Source: DASQMT01 sp963835735
GTDB taxonomy: Bacteria > Actinomycetota > Thermoleophilia > Solirubrobacterales > Solirubrobacteraceae
Direction: 5' to 3'
DNA length: 64,000 bases
Assembly (NCBI GenBank): GCA_963835735.1
Contig: CAWIGP010000003.1
Span: 124,001-188,000 of the forward strand
The notes beneath the pieces are model-generated. The model was not told the DNA's origin and ran no database searches. It saw only the letters and a program-made list of their open reading frames with translations. The translations under genes and the position numbers were made by a program. Shown piece after piece: positions 8,111-16,465 of the stretch. Within the stretch, counting starts at the first letter, position 1. Each line of letters opens with the position of its first letter.

Positions 8111-9980
8111 CTACAACAGGTACCAGTCGAGGAAGCGCTCGAGCCTTCTGTAGAAGTGCACCTGCGGGCCGGCGCGCAGTAGTCCGTGCGCCTCGGTCGG
8201 GTAGGTCACGTACTCGAACGTCTTGCCGGCGCGTCGCAATCCTGCGACGAGCTCCTCGGATTGCTTGGGGCTGACGCGCTCGTCGCGCTCGCCGTGGGCG
8301 ATCAGCAGCGGCGCGGTGACGTTCTCGATCCGGTGGATGGCGGAGGCGGCGCGGTAGGCGGCTCGATCGTCCGCCGGGTGGCCCATCATCCGCTCGAGGT
8401 CCTGGACGCCCTCGCGGTCGCCCTGTGCCCAGGACGTGAGCAGGTCACAGTCGCCGTACTTGGTGACTGCGCAGCGGAAACGGTGCTCGGGGTCGTCGGT
8501 GACTGACAACAGCGCCATGTAGGAGCCGTAGCTGGCGCCGAAGATCCCGAGCCGGTCGCCGTCGACCCAGTCGAGCGTGCGCAGATGATCGGCGGCGGCG
8601 AGGCAGTCCCACGTGTCCTTCACGCCCCAGACCCCGTGGTTCGCGCGCTCGAAGTCGCGCCCGTAGCCGGTCGAGCCGCGGAAGTTGACCGCCAGCCAGG
8701 CGTAGCCCTTGTCGACGAAATACTGCGCGTGGCCGTCCCACAGATCCATGTATGCGTCGGTCGGGCCGCCGTGCGGGTACACGATCGCGGGCGCTGGGCG
8801 CTCGGGCGACGCGTCGCGCGGGCGGAAGAGGAAGCCCGGGATCTCGAGCCCGTCGCGCGAGCGGAACGTGACGTCGGCGGGCGTGACGTGCGGCGCGCGC
8901 TTGACCGACAGCGGAGCGGGCGCCACGAGCGCGCGCGCGGCCGCCCCGGCCGGCGCCTCATCCTCCGCCGCCGGCGCGGCCTCGTTCACCAGGCGCAGCT
9001 CGGGCGCCGTGGCGTAGTCCTCGTAGGTCCCGACCAGCGCGCCGGACGCTGTCCACTGCGGCGCGCCCCAGACGCCGCCGGGCGCGAGCTCGGTCACCGC
9101 GCCCGTCGCGGCGTCGACGGTCGCGACGGCGTAACGGTTGCGGACGCCGCGCGTGACCGCGATGCGATCGCCGGCCGGGTGCCAGGCGGGCTCGCCGTAG
9201 TCGGCGTCGTCGGACGTGAGCCGGCGCTCGCCGCTCCCGTCGCGCCCGACGGCGTGCAGCGCCCAGGTGCCCGAGCGCTCCGAGACGTACGCGATCGTCG
9301 CGCCGTCGGGCGACCATGCCGGCGCGCGGTCCTGCATCCGCGGCGTGCCGGTGATCGCGCGCGCGGCACCGTCAGCCACCGTTGCGATGCGGATCTCCGA
9401 GCGGTTGAGGTCGGCCCGCGGGGTGAACACGTACGCCACCTCCGAGCGGTCCGGCGAAACCGCCGCGGCCCACTCGTCGCCGCGTTCGTCGTGCGCGGTC
9501 GACGAGCGGGCGCGGCCACGGGTCGGCGACGTCCACGACCGCCAGCCGCGTCTCGGCACCGCGCTCGATCGCGACGATCAGCCTCGCGTCGTCGAGCCAC
9601 ACCGGCGCGGCGGCCTCGAGCAGCCTGCGCGGCGGCCCGCCCGCGCTCGCGACGACATATACGTGTCCCTCGTCGCCGTAGGCGACCTGCGCGCCGTCCG
9701 GAGACAGCCGCGGCTGCGTGTCCTCCCAATAGGGCATCGGCCGGCGCCCGGTCGTGAGCCGCTGCGGCGCCGGGTCCTCGAGGTCGAGCAGCCATACGTC
9801 GGACGTGTCGCGGTCCTGGATGAACACGGCCCGGCGGCGGTCGGCGCCGACCGCGAGCGAGCGCGGCCGCTCGGTCGCGGCGACCGCCTCGAGCCGCCAG
9901 TGGGGCGGGGGCGGGACGTCCTTGCGCGGCTGGACCGGGATCCCCTCGGCCTCATCCCTGCCCACCCAGTGCTCATCCAT
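8111..9980 (-). CDS. S9 family prolyl-oligopeptidase-like serine peptidase, frameshift near 9500
   Basis: An N-terminal WD40/Tol-like propeller (repeats such as RLSPDGAQVAYGDEG, AAVSPDRSEVAYV, AWSPDGATIAYVSERSG) precedes an alpha/beta-hydrolase domain. The catalytic set is visible: Ser in GIFGASYGSYMALL, Asp in IAHGERDERVSP and His in PTEAHGLLRAG. The frame is broken near 9500: PWPRPLV continues in the +1 frame as TAHDERGDEWAAAV. The total span is 3n+1, so one extra base explains it. Start ATG at 9980-9978 (MDEHWVGRDEAEG) overlaps the end of the deacetylase-like gene by eight bases, so the two form an operon. Likely degrades short peptides in the cytosol, as no signal peptide is visible. Confidence 0.88.
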
Positions 9981-11049
9981 CCCCGTCCTCCTGTCCTTGT
10001 GCAAGTCCGTCGAGCGCGGCGCGCACCAGGCCGCCGATCTTCGCCGTGTCGTAGCCGCCCTCCTGCACCACGACGGTCGGCAGCCCGAGCGCGCCGAGCG
10101 CGCGGCCGGCCGCGCGGAACCCGTCGCCGCTCACGCGCAGCGGGCTCTCCGGGTCGCCGGCCGCCGCATCGACGCCCAGCGCGACCACGAGCGCGCGCGG
10201 CTCGAACGCCGCCGCCCACCCCGCGAGCTCGTGGACCGCGCCGACCCAGGCCGCGTCACCGCTCCCCGGCGCGAGCGGCAGGTTGCGGTTCGCGCCGCCC
10301 TCGCCGCGCTCCGAAGCGAACCCCAGGAAATGCGGGAACCAGCCGGCGGCAGGGTCGACGTGGACGGAGCCGGTGATCACGTCGGCCTGCTCGTAGAAGA
10401 TCGCCTGTGCGCCGTTGCCGTGATGCGCGTCGACGTCGAGGAGCGCGACCGGGCCGCCGAGCGCGTCGAGCAGCGCGGCGGCGGCGATCGCGGCGTTGTT
10501 GAGATAGCAGCAGCCGCCGTAGGCGCTGCGCGTGGCGTGATGACCGGGCGGCCGGCAGCACGCGTAGGCGCCGGGCGCGCCGCCGAGCACGAGGTCGCAC
10601 GCGGTCAGGGCGGCGTCGGCGCCGCCGCGCGCAGCCTCCCACGTGCGCGGCCCGATCGGCGTCATCGTGTCGTACGCGAACGCCCCGGGGCGCGCCCACG
10701 TCGCGGCGGGCAGCGCCGGCGGGATCGTGCCGAGCAGCCCGGGGTGGGCGAAGAAGTACGGGATCACCTCGGGCTGGCCCGGATCGTCGGGGAGATCGGC
10801 GGCCGCCCACTCGCGCCACGCGCTCGCGAGGAAGTCGAGCAGCGCCCGGTCGTGCACCGCCTCGAGCATGGAGTCCGGGTGCGCGGTCGCGCTCACCACC
10901 GCGTGGCCGGCGCGCTCCAGCTCGGCCCTGATCGCCTCTGCCCGCTCCGGGAGCTCGACCGCCGGCGTACGGACGCCGAGCCAGATCTCCGCGCTCGGCA
11001 CGTGCCCCCGGTGCGCGTCGCTCCACACCACCGGGACCCGGGCCGTCAT
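9973..11049 (-). CDS. Histone deacetylase family / acetylpolyamine amidohydrolase-like protein
   Basis: Zinc-dependent amidohydrolase of 358 residues in the arginase/deacetylase fold. The key motifs are CRPPGHHA (active-site tandem His, about residue 165), YLNNAAIAA, the metal-binding LLDVDAHHGNG (about residue 200) and GSVHVDP, followed by LVVALGVDAAAGDPES with a further Asp metal ligand and VVQEGGYD at the end. Family members remove acetyl groups from polyamines, lysine or small molecules. The substrate here is unknown. It begins at ATG 11049-11047 with TAGGCT nine bases upstream (11059-11064, minus strand). It is divergent from the IclR regulator and cotranscribed with the S9 peptidase. 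Confidence 0.88.
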   Translation of the reverse strand: MTARVPVVWSDAHRGHVPSAEIWLGVRTPAVELPERAEAIRAELERAGHAVVSATAHPDSMLEAVHDRALLDFLASAWREWAAADLPDDPGQPEVIPYFFAHPGLLGTIPPALPAATWARPGAFAYDTMTPIGPRTWEAARGGADAALTACDLVLGGAPGAYACCRPPGHHATRSAYGGCCYLNNAAIAAAALLDALGGPVALLDVDAHHGNGAQAIFYEQADVITGSVHVDPAAGWFPHFLGFASERGEGGANRNLPLAPGSGDAAWVGAVHELAGWAAAFEPRALVVALGVDAAAGDPESPLRVSGDGFRAAGRALGALGLPTVVVQEGGYDTAKIGGLVRAALDGLAQGQEDGDG

Positions 11050-11074
11050 CGGTCCGCGAGCCTACAGCGCCCGC

Positions 11075-11103
11075 TTGACGCACTCGCCGCCGAGTGATAG
11101 ACC
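11075..11103 (+). promoter_or_regulatory. Sigma-70-type promoter of the IclR gene
   Basis: TTGACG at 11075-11080 is followed after 17 bases by TAGACC at 11098-11103, a good vegetative promoter match and spacing. Transcription would begin near 11110, just before the inverted repeat at 11122-11142. Confidence 0.5.
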
Positions 11104-11121
11104 GAGTTGCTTCTGTGCAGG

Positions 11122-11142
11122 TAACGCACGCACTGTGCGTTA
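11122..11142. promoter_or_regulatory. Inverted repeat, candidate IclR operator
   Basis: TAACGCAC and GTGCGTTA form a perfect 8-base inverted repeat separated by five bases. It lies between the divergent deacetylase-like and IclR genes, downstream of the IclR promoter, where a bound regulator would block transcription. Autoregulation by the IclR protein is inferred from position only. A partly similar ACGCACCGTGCTGCG follows directly and may be a second, weaker site. Confidence 0.5.
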
Positions 11143-11177
11143 TACGCACCGTGCTGCGCCGAAGCTGGAGGACGCCG

Positions 11178-11960
11178 ATGAGCGCTGGGCCTGCGGCAAG
11201 CGACCGACGCCGGCCGTCGACGCTGCGCACGGCCGACCGCGCGCTCCGGGTGCTCCAGGAGGTCGGCTCCCCGAACCAGGCGCCGACCGTCAGCAAGGTG
11301 GCCGACCGGCTGGGGATCAACCGCAGCACGGTGTCGCGGCTGGTCGGGACGCTCGAGTCGCGCGGCTTCCTCGAGCGCTCCGGTCCGGGTGACCGGCTGC
11401 GGCTCGGCCCCGAGGTCGCGCGGCTCGGGCGCGTGGCGCTCGCCGGCCGCGAGCTCGCGAGCGTCGCACGACCGGGCATGGACCGGCTGGCCGACGAGAC
11501 GGGCGAGACCGTCACGCTCGCGGTGCCGGCGGGCGCCACGGTACTGACCGAGGTCCAGTCCGACGGGAGGCACTTCGTCGCCTCCGGCAAGTGGGCCGGG
11601 GTCAGGACCGCATCGCACTGCTGCTCGGACGGCAAGGTGCTGCTCGCGTTCGGGGCGCTGGAGCTGCCGCCGGGACGGTTGCGGCGCTTCGCGCCCAACA
11701 CGATCGTGGACCGGCGGGCACTCGCGCGCGAGCTGGCGCTGGTGCGCCGCCGCGGCTTCGCGGTGTGCGTGAGCGAGCTCGAGGACGGTCTCGTCGGCCT
11801 CGCGGCGCCGGTCCGCGACGGCGGAGCGTGCATCGCTGCGCTGTGCGTCTCCGGCCCCGCCTACCGGCTGGACCGCGACGCGGTCGAGAGGTTCGCCCCC
11901 GCCTGCCTGGCCGCGGCGGACGAGCTGGAGCAGCGGCTGGGCGCGACCGGAGAGGAGTGA
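11178..11960 (+). CDS. IclR family transcriptional regulator
   Basis: DNA-binding regulator of 260 residues. The N-terminal winged helix-turn-helix (about residues 15-75) contains LRTADRALRVLQEV, VSKVADRLGINRSTVSRLVG and TLESRGFLERSG. The C-terminal effector-binding domain begins near residue 90 (REGLASVARPGMDRLADETG-like region) and includes the conserved CCSDGKVLLAF. ATG 11178 is chosen because GGAG lies eight bases upstream; an upstream in-frame start would read through the operator. The stop nearly touches the transporter start, making this the first gene of the osmoprotectant operon. The ligand may be choline, choline sulfate or betaine, inferred from the neighbours. Confidence 0.88.
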   Translation: MSAGPAASDRRRPSTLRTADRALRVLQEVGSPNQAPTVSKVADRLGINRSTVSRLVGTLESRGFLERSGPGDRLRLGPEVARLGRVALAGRELASVARPGMDRLADETGETVTLAVPAGATVLTEVQSDGRHFVASGKWAGVRTASHCCSDGKVLLAFGALELPPGRLRRFAPNTIVDRRALARELALVRRRGFAVCVSELEDGLVGLAAPVRDGGACIAALCVSGPAYRLDRDAVERFAPACLAAADELEQRLGATGEE

Positions 11961-11962
11961 GC

Positions 11963-13519
11963 ATGCTGAAAGGACGGGTCGACCCCGTCGTGTTCTGGGG
12001 CTCGGTCGGGGTTTCGGGAGCGCTCGTGCTGTGGGGGATCCTGGGCACCGACAGCCTGGCCACGGTGATGGGCGACGTCCTCGACTGGGTGATCCGGAAC
12101 TTCGGCTGGGGGTTCGTGCTGATCGCGATCGGCGCGCTGGTGCTGGCGATCTTCCTTGCCGTGACGCGGTACGGGCGGATCCGCCTCGGCGCCGACGAGG
12201 ACCGGCCGGAGTTCTCGACGGTGTCGTGGATCGCGATGATGTTCGCCGCCGGTCTCGGGATCGGGCTGCTGTTCTACGGCGTCGCCGAGCCGATCTCGCA
12301 CTTCTCGGCGCCGCCGCACGGGCTGGCCGAGCCCGAGAGCCCGGAGGCCGCGAATGTCGCGCTCGAGACGACGTACTTCCACTGGGGCTTCAACGGCTGG
12401 GCGATCTATGCGCTCGTCGGCCTCGCACTGGCGTACTCCACCTTCCGCAAGGGCAAGCCGAACCTGATCAGTGCGACGTTCGCGCCGCTGCTCGGCGACA
12501 ACGTGAGCGACCGCCCGATCGGCAGGACGATCGACGGGCTGGCGATCTTCGCCACGCTGTTCGGCACCGCCACGTCGCTCGGGCTCGGCGCGCTGCAGAT
12601 CAACAGCGGCCTGAACTTCCTCTGGGACGTGACGATCAGCAACGGCGTCGCGATCGTGATCATCACGGTGATCACCGCGCTGTTCGTGCTCTCGGCCGTG
12701 TCCGGGATCGAGCGCGGGATCCAGTTCCTGAGCAACATGAGCGGCGGCGTGACGATCGCGCTGATGGTGTTCTTCCTGGTCGTAGGGCCGACCGTGTTCA
12801 TCATCTCGACGGCGATCGAGTCGATCGGCGGCTACCTGCTCAACGTGTTCCCGATGAGCATCCGCACGGGCATCTCGACCGACCCCGAATGGATGGCCGC
12901 CTGGACGATCTTCTACTGGGCGTGGTGGATCTCGTGGGCGCCCTTCGTCGGAACGTTCGTCGCCCGGATCTCGAAGGGGCGCACGATCAGGGAGTTCATC
13001 GTCGGCGTCGTCGCGATGCCGACCGGCATCGGCTTCATCTGGTTCGCGATCGTGGGAAGCACCGGGATCGACGTCCAGACGAGCGGGCAGGCGGACCTGA
13101 TCGGGACGGTGGCGACGCCGGAGCTGACCCTGTTCGCGACGCTCGAGCAGCTGCCGCTGACCAACGTGATCTCGTTCCTGGTCGTGGTCCTGATCGCGCT
13201 GTTCTTCATCAGCGGCGCCGATGCTGCCTCGGTGGTGATGGGGATGATGGCCTGCCGCGGGAACCTAGAGCCGCCGAAGTTCGTCGTCGCGGTGCTCGGG
13301 CTCCTGATGGGAGCGATCGCCGCGGTGATGCTGCTCGTCGGCGGGCTCTCCGCGCTCCAGCAGGGGGCGATCCTCGCGGCCGTGCCGTTCACGTTCGTGG
13401 TCGTGGGAATGGGCTGGAGCCTGCTCAGGGCGCTGCGCGTCGAGACCGTCGCGGTGATCGAGCGGCCGGAACGGGTCAGGATCGCGTCACAGCCTGGAGG
13501 GGTGAGCAGCGATGGATGA
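11963..13519 (+). CDS. BCCT family betaine/choline transporter
   Basis: Secondary transporter of 518 residues for trimethylammonium compounds such as choline or glycine betaine. About twelve membrane helices are visible. The family motifs are MFAAGLGIGLLFYGVAEPI in helix 3 and the Trp-rich FYWAWWISWAPFVGTFVARI in helix 8, which carries the substrate-binding tryptophans. The ATG at 11963 has AGAGGAG nearby and lies two bases after the IclR stop; a GTG at 11957 would overlap that stop. There is only a short soluble C-terminal tail, unlike osmosensing BetP with its long regulated tail. The 3' end overlaps the Hsp20 start by eight bases. Confidence 0.94.
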   Translation: MLKGRVDPVVFWGSVGVSGALVLWGILGTDSLATVMGDVLDWVIRNFGWGFVLIAIGALVLAIFLAVTRYGRIRLGADEDRPEFSTVSWIAMMFAAGLGIGLLFYGVAEPISHFSAPPHGLAEPESPEAANVALETTYFHWGFNGWAIYALVGLALAYSTFRKGKPNLISATFAPLLGDNVSDRPIGRTIDGLAIFATLFGTATSLGLGALQINSGLNFLWDVTISNGVAIVIITVITALFVLSAVSGIERGIQFLSNMSGGVTIALMVFFLVVGPTVFIISTAIESIGGYLLNVFPMSIRTGISTDPEWMAAWTIFYWAWWISWAPFVGTFVARISKGRTIREFIVGVVAMPTGIGFIWFAIVGSTGIDVQTSGQADLIGTVATPELTLFATLEQLPLTNVISFLVVVLIALFFISGADAASVVMGMMACRGNLEPPKFVVAVLGLLMGAIAAVMLLVGGLSALQQGAILAAVPFTFVVVGMGWSLLRALRVETVAVIERPERVRIASQPGGVSSDG

Positions 13520-13994
13520 GAGGTCCCGTTTCCGCGGCCTGTTCGACATGGCCGCCGAGCTCAACCGGATGCGCGAGCAGGTGCGCCACCCCGAGGCGCC
13601 GGCGGAGCCGGTCCACAGTGGCATCGCGTGGATCCCGCCCACCGACATCTTCGTGCGGGGCGACGACATCGTGATCCGCAGCGAGCTGCCTGGCCTGAGC
13701 GCCGCCGACGTCGACGTCTCGTTCAGCGGCGGCACGCTGACGATCTGGGGCGAGCGGACCGGCGCGCCCGACGAGGAGGCGTCGCAGTTCTACGTTCGGG
13801 AGCGCCGGTTCGGGACGGGCCGGCGCACGATCGACCTGCCGGAAGGTGTCGGCAAGGACGACATCACGGCCGTGTTCGAGGACGGCCTGCTTGAGATCAC
13901 GGTCGCCTGCGCCGCGGCCAGGCGCGAGCCCGAGCACGTCGAGATCAAGACCGCCGGCGACGGCCCGGTGAAACTGATGGGGAAGGACGGATGA
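13512..13994 (+). CDS. Hsp20/alpha-crystallin family small heat shock protein
   Basis: ATP-independent holdase chaperone of 160 residues. The alpha-crystallin domain (about residues 40-135) begins IPPTDIFVRGDDIVIRSEL, continues with LSAADVDVSF and GGTLTIWGER, and ends with FEDGLLEITV, the conserved GxLxI-type strand. A short N-terminal arm (FRGLFDMAAELNRMREQV) and a Lys-containing tail flank it. Start and stop overlap the neighbouring genes (eight bases with the transporter, four with the ProX-like gene), so it is clearly part of this operon. Pairing a protein chaperone with a betaine import operon is unusual. Confidence 0.9.
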   Translation: MDERSRFRGLFDMAAELNRMREQVRHPEAPAEPVHSGIAWIPPTDIFVRGDDIVIRSELPGLSAADVDVSFSGGTLTIWGERTGAPDEEASQFYVRERRFGTGRRTIDLPEGVGKDDITAVFEDGLLEITVACAAARREPEHVEIKTAGDGPVKLMGKDG

Positions 13995-14905
13995 GGGCCT
14001 GGGCGCTCGCACTCGCCGCGGCGCTGCTGATCGCCGCGTGCGGCGAGGAGGGCGGTGGCGGAGGCTCCGCCCAGCCGCAGGGCGCCGCGGCGCGGGTCAC
14101 CCTCGGCACGCAGAACTTCGCCGAGGTGTTCGTCCTGGGCGAGCTCTACAAGCAGGCGCTGGCCGCGAACGGCTACGCGGTCGACCTGCGCAAGAACATC
14201 GGGCCGACGGAGCCCGTCGACGAGGCGATGCGGAACGGTGAGATCGACGGCTACACGGCCTACATGGGGACGTCCCTGTCGGTCGTCGCGCGCGAGGAGT
14301 CGAGTGGGCTCAGCGACGAGGAGACATACCGCCGGGTCAGGGCGTTCTACGAGTCGCTCGGCCAGACCGTGAGCGAACCGACGCCGTTCGAGAACGTCGA
14401 CGCCGTCGCGACGACGCGCGAATTCGCCCGGAGCAACCGGCTGCGCACCGTGGCCGACCTGCGCAAGCTCGACCGCTTCACCTACGGTGCCCAGCCGGAG
14501 TACGAGTCGCGGCTCCAGGGGCTGGCCGGGATGCAGCAGGTCTACGGGCTCACGAACGCCGTCTTCAAGCCGATGGCGCTGGGCGCCCAGTACCGCGCGC
14601 TCGACGAGGGCGACGTCGACACCGCCGGCGTGTTCACGACCGACCCGACGCTCACGCAGGGCGACTACGTCGTGCTCGAGGATCCCGAGCGGCTGTTCGG
14701 CTCCCAGCACGCCGGGCTGGTGATCGACAACGGCGAGCTCGACCGCGTCGGGCGCGACAAGTTCCTGCGTGTCGTCAACGACGTCAGCCGCCGGCTCACG
14801 ACCGACGTGATCGTGGAGATGAACACGGCGGTGGAGAACGGCCAGGACGAGGCGGACGTCGCTGCGAGCTTCCTGCGGGGGGTGGGGATCCTGCGGGGCA
14901 GTTGA
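13991..14905 (+). CDS. Glycine betaine/choline ABC-type substrate-binding lipoprotein (ProX/OpuAC/OsmF-like)
   Basis: Lipoprotein of 304 residues with signal peptide MRAWALALAAALLIAACGEE; Cys follows LIAA, a clear lipobox. A Gly-rich linker precedes the type II binding fold. VTLGTQNFAEVFVLGELYKQ, DLRKNIGPTEPVDEAM and IDGYTAYMGT are the pattern of quaternary-amine-binding proteins of the OpuAC/OsmF group. DEGDVDTAGVFTTDPTL and FGSQHAGLVIDN belong to the second lobe. No permease or ATPase gene is nearby, so it either serves a transporter encoded elsewhere or has a sensing or scavenging role next to the BCCT transporter. It overlaps the Hsp20 gene by four bases. Confidence 0.88.
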   Translation: MRAWALALAAALLIAACGEEGGGGGSAQPQGAAARVTLGTQNFAEVFVLGELYKQALAANGYAVDLRKNIGPTEPVDEAMRNGEIDGYTAYMGTSLSVVAREESSGLSDEETYRRVRAFYESLGQTVSEPTPFENVDAVATTREFARSNRLRTVADLRKLDRFTYGAQPEYESRLQGLAGMQQVYGLTNAVFKPMALGAQYRALDEGDVDTAGVFTTDPTLTQGDYVVLEDPERLFGSQHAGLVIDNGELDRVGRDKFLRVVNDVSRRLTTDVIVEMNTAVENGQDEADVAASFLRGVGILRGS

Positions 14906-16380
14906 GCGGCGTGAACCGCCCGAACCTGCTCCTGGTCATGGCCGACCAGCTCGCGGCGGCGTGGCTGCCGGCGGCGCGGACACCTGCGCTCGACGGGCTC
15001 GCCGCGCAGGGCACCGTGTTCGACAGCGCGTATTGCGCGTCGCCGCTGTGCGCGCCCTCGCGCGCGGCGCTGCTGACCGGGCGGCTCGCCTCGCGGGTCG
15101 GCGTGTACGACAACGCGGCCGAGCTGCCCGCGTCCGTGCCGACGATCGCGCACCGGCTGCGCGCCGAGGGCTACGCGACGTGCCTGGCCGGCAAGATGCA
15201 CTTCGTCGGCCCCGACCAGCTGCACGGCTTCGAGGAGCGGCTGACGACCGACATCTACCCCGCCGACCTGGACTGGACTCCGGACTGGCGCCTCCCCGCC
15301 GGCGAGCGGCTGCCCTGGTACCACACGATGGAGAGCGTCCTGCGGCCGGGCGTCTGCACCGCGTCGATGCAGATGGACTACGACGACGAGGTCGCGTTCA
15401 GCGCCGCGCGCAAGCTGCGCGACCTCGCGCGGTCGCGGCCGCGGGAGCCGTTCTTCCTGTGCGTGTCGTTCACCCACCCGCACGACCCGTGGGAGGTGCC
15501 CGCGCGCTATTGGGACCGCTACGACCGCGCCGCGATCGACCTGCCGGCCCCCGCTGCCGTCGCCACGGATCCGCACAGCCTGCGTCTGCGCGCGATGTAC
15601 GACGCGGATGCCGTCGACCTCGACGACGAGCAGATCCGCACGGCGCGCCATGCGTATCTCGCGGCGGTCAGCTACGTCGACGAGCGCATCGGCGACGTGC
15701 TCGGCGCGCTGCGTGTCAGCGGGCTGGAGGACGACACGGTCGTCGTGTTCACGTCGGACCACGGCGAGATGCTCGGCGAGCGCGGGCTCTGGTACAAGAT
15801 GGCGTTCTTCGAGGCCTCGGTGCGCGTCCCGCTGATCGTGCGCGCGGCGCGTCGGCTGGCGCCGGGGCGGGTCGCCGAGCCGGTGTCGCACCTGGACGTG
15901 GCGCCGACGCTGCTCGAGCTGGCGGGCGTCGCGGGCGACGCGGACCTCGACGGCGAGTCGCTGCTGCGGGGGCCGCTGCAGCGCGACGTGCTGAGCGAGT
16001 ACCTCGCGGAGGGGGTGACCGCGCCCGCGGTGATGATCCGTCGCGGCGCGCACAAGTACGTCTGGTGCGAGGGTGACCCCGAGCAGCTGTACGACCTGGC
16101 CGCGGACCCGGAGGAGCTGACCAACGTCGCGGCCGATCCTGCCCACGCCGAGCTGTGCGCGAGCCTGCGCGCCGCGGTGGCCGAGCGCTGGGACCTGGAC
16201 GGCCTGAGGCAGCGCGTGCTGGAGAGCCAGCGCGCGCGCCGGCTGGTCGCGCGCGGGCTGAGCCGCGGCGTCCGGACCGCGTGGGACTTCCAGCCGCACG
16301 TCGACGCGTCGAGGCAGTACGTCCGCACTCGCACCGACCTGTACGAGCTGCAGCGCCGCGCGCGGCTCGAAGCAACCTGA
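14902..16380 (+). CDS. betC: Choline-sulfatase-like sulfatase
   Basis: Sulfatase of about 492 residues that would hydrolyse choline-O-sulfate to choline and sulfate in the cytosol; no signal peptide is present. The N-terminal metal-binding NLLLVMADQL is followed by the sulfatase signature CASPLCAPSRAALLTGR; Cys in CAPSR is the residue converted to formylglycine. FTSDHGEMLGERGLWYK carries the second metal site and Lys. The C-terminal WDFQPHVDASRQYVR is characteristic of the choline-sulfatase group. The first possible start is TTG 14902, overlapping the upstream TGA; GTG 14911 is an equally plausible start. Its place after a BCCT transporter and ProX-like protein supports the substrate. The stop codon lies in the left arm of the inverted repeat. 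Confidence 0.85.
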   Translation: MSGVNRPNLLLVMADQLAAAWLPAARTPALDGLAAQGTVFDSAYCASPLCAPSRAALLTGRLASRVGVYDNAAELPASVPTIAHRLRAEGYATCLAGKMHFVGPDQLHGFEERLTTDIYPADLDWTPDWRLPAGERLPWYHTMESVLRPGVCTASMQMDYDDEVAFSAARKLRDLARSRPREPFFLCVSFTHPHDPWEVPARYWDRYDRAAIDLPAPAAVATDPHSLRLRAMYDADAVDLDDEQIRTARHAYLAAVSYVDERIGDVLGALRVSGLEDDTVVVFTSDHGEMLGERGLWYKMAFFEASVRVPLIVRAARRLAPGRVAEPVSHLDVAPTLLELAGVAGDADLDGESLLRGPLQRDVLSEYLAEGVTAPAVMIRRGAHKYVWCEGDPEQLYDLAADPEELTNVAADPAHAELCASLRAAVAERWDLDGLRQRVLESQRARRLVARGLSRGVRTAWDFQPHVDASRQYVRTRTDLYELQRRARLEAT

Positions 16381-16462
16381 AGCGGGACTGTCCCCCTTTA
16401 GGGACTCGCTTCGAGCGCCTGCCTGGCTCACAGCGCATTCCTAAAGGGGGACTGTCCCGCTT
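16380..16462. repeat. REP-like inverted repeat with GGGACTGTCCC cores
   Basis: Two 22-base arms at 16380-16401 and 16441-16462 are inverted copies with a single central mismatch, separated by 39 bases. Each arm contains GGGACTGTCCC, itself nearly palindromic, next to a CCTTTA/TAAAGG edge. The left arm overlaps the sulfatase stop and the right arm ends three bases before the next start. The large cruciform or hairpin could stop transcription between the two genes. The arm organisation resembles mobile REP/BIME elements rather than a simple terminator. Confidence 0.7.
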
Positions 16463-16465
16463 AAG

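Noticed and set aside
11961..11962. Riboswitch or long leader before the BCCT transporter
   Set aside because: The transporter start follows the IclR stop by two bases, leaving no room for a leader.
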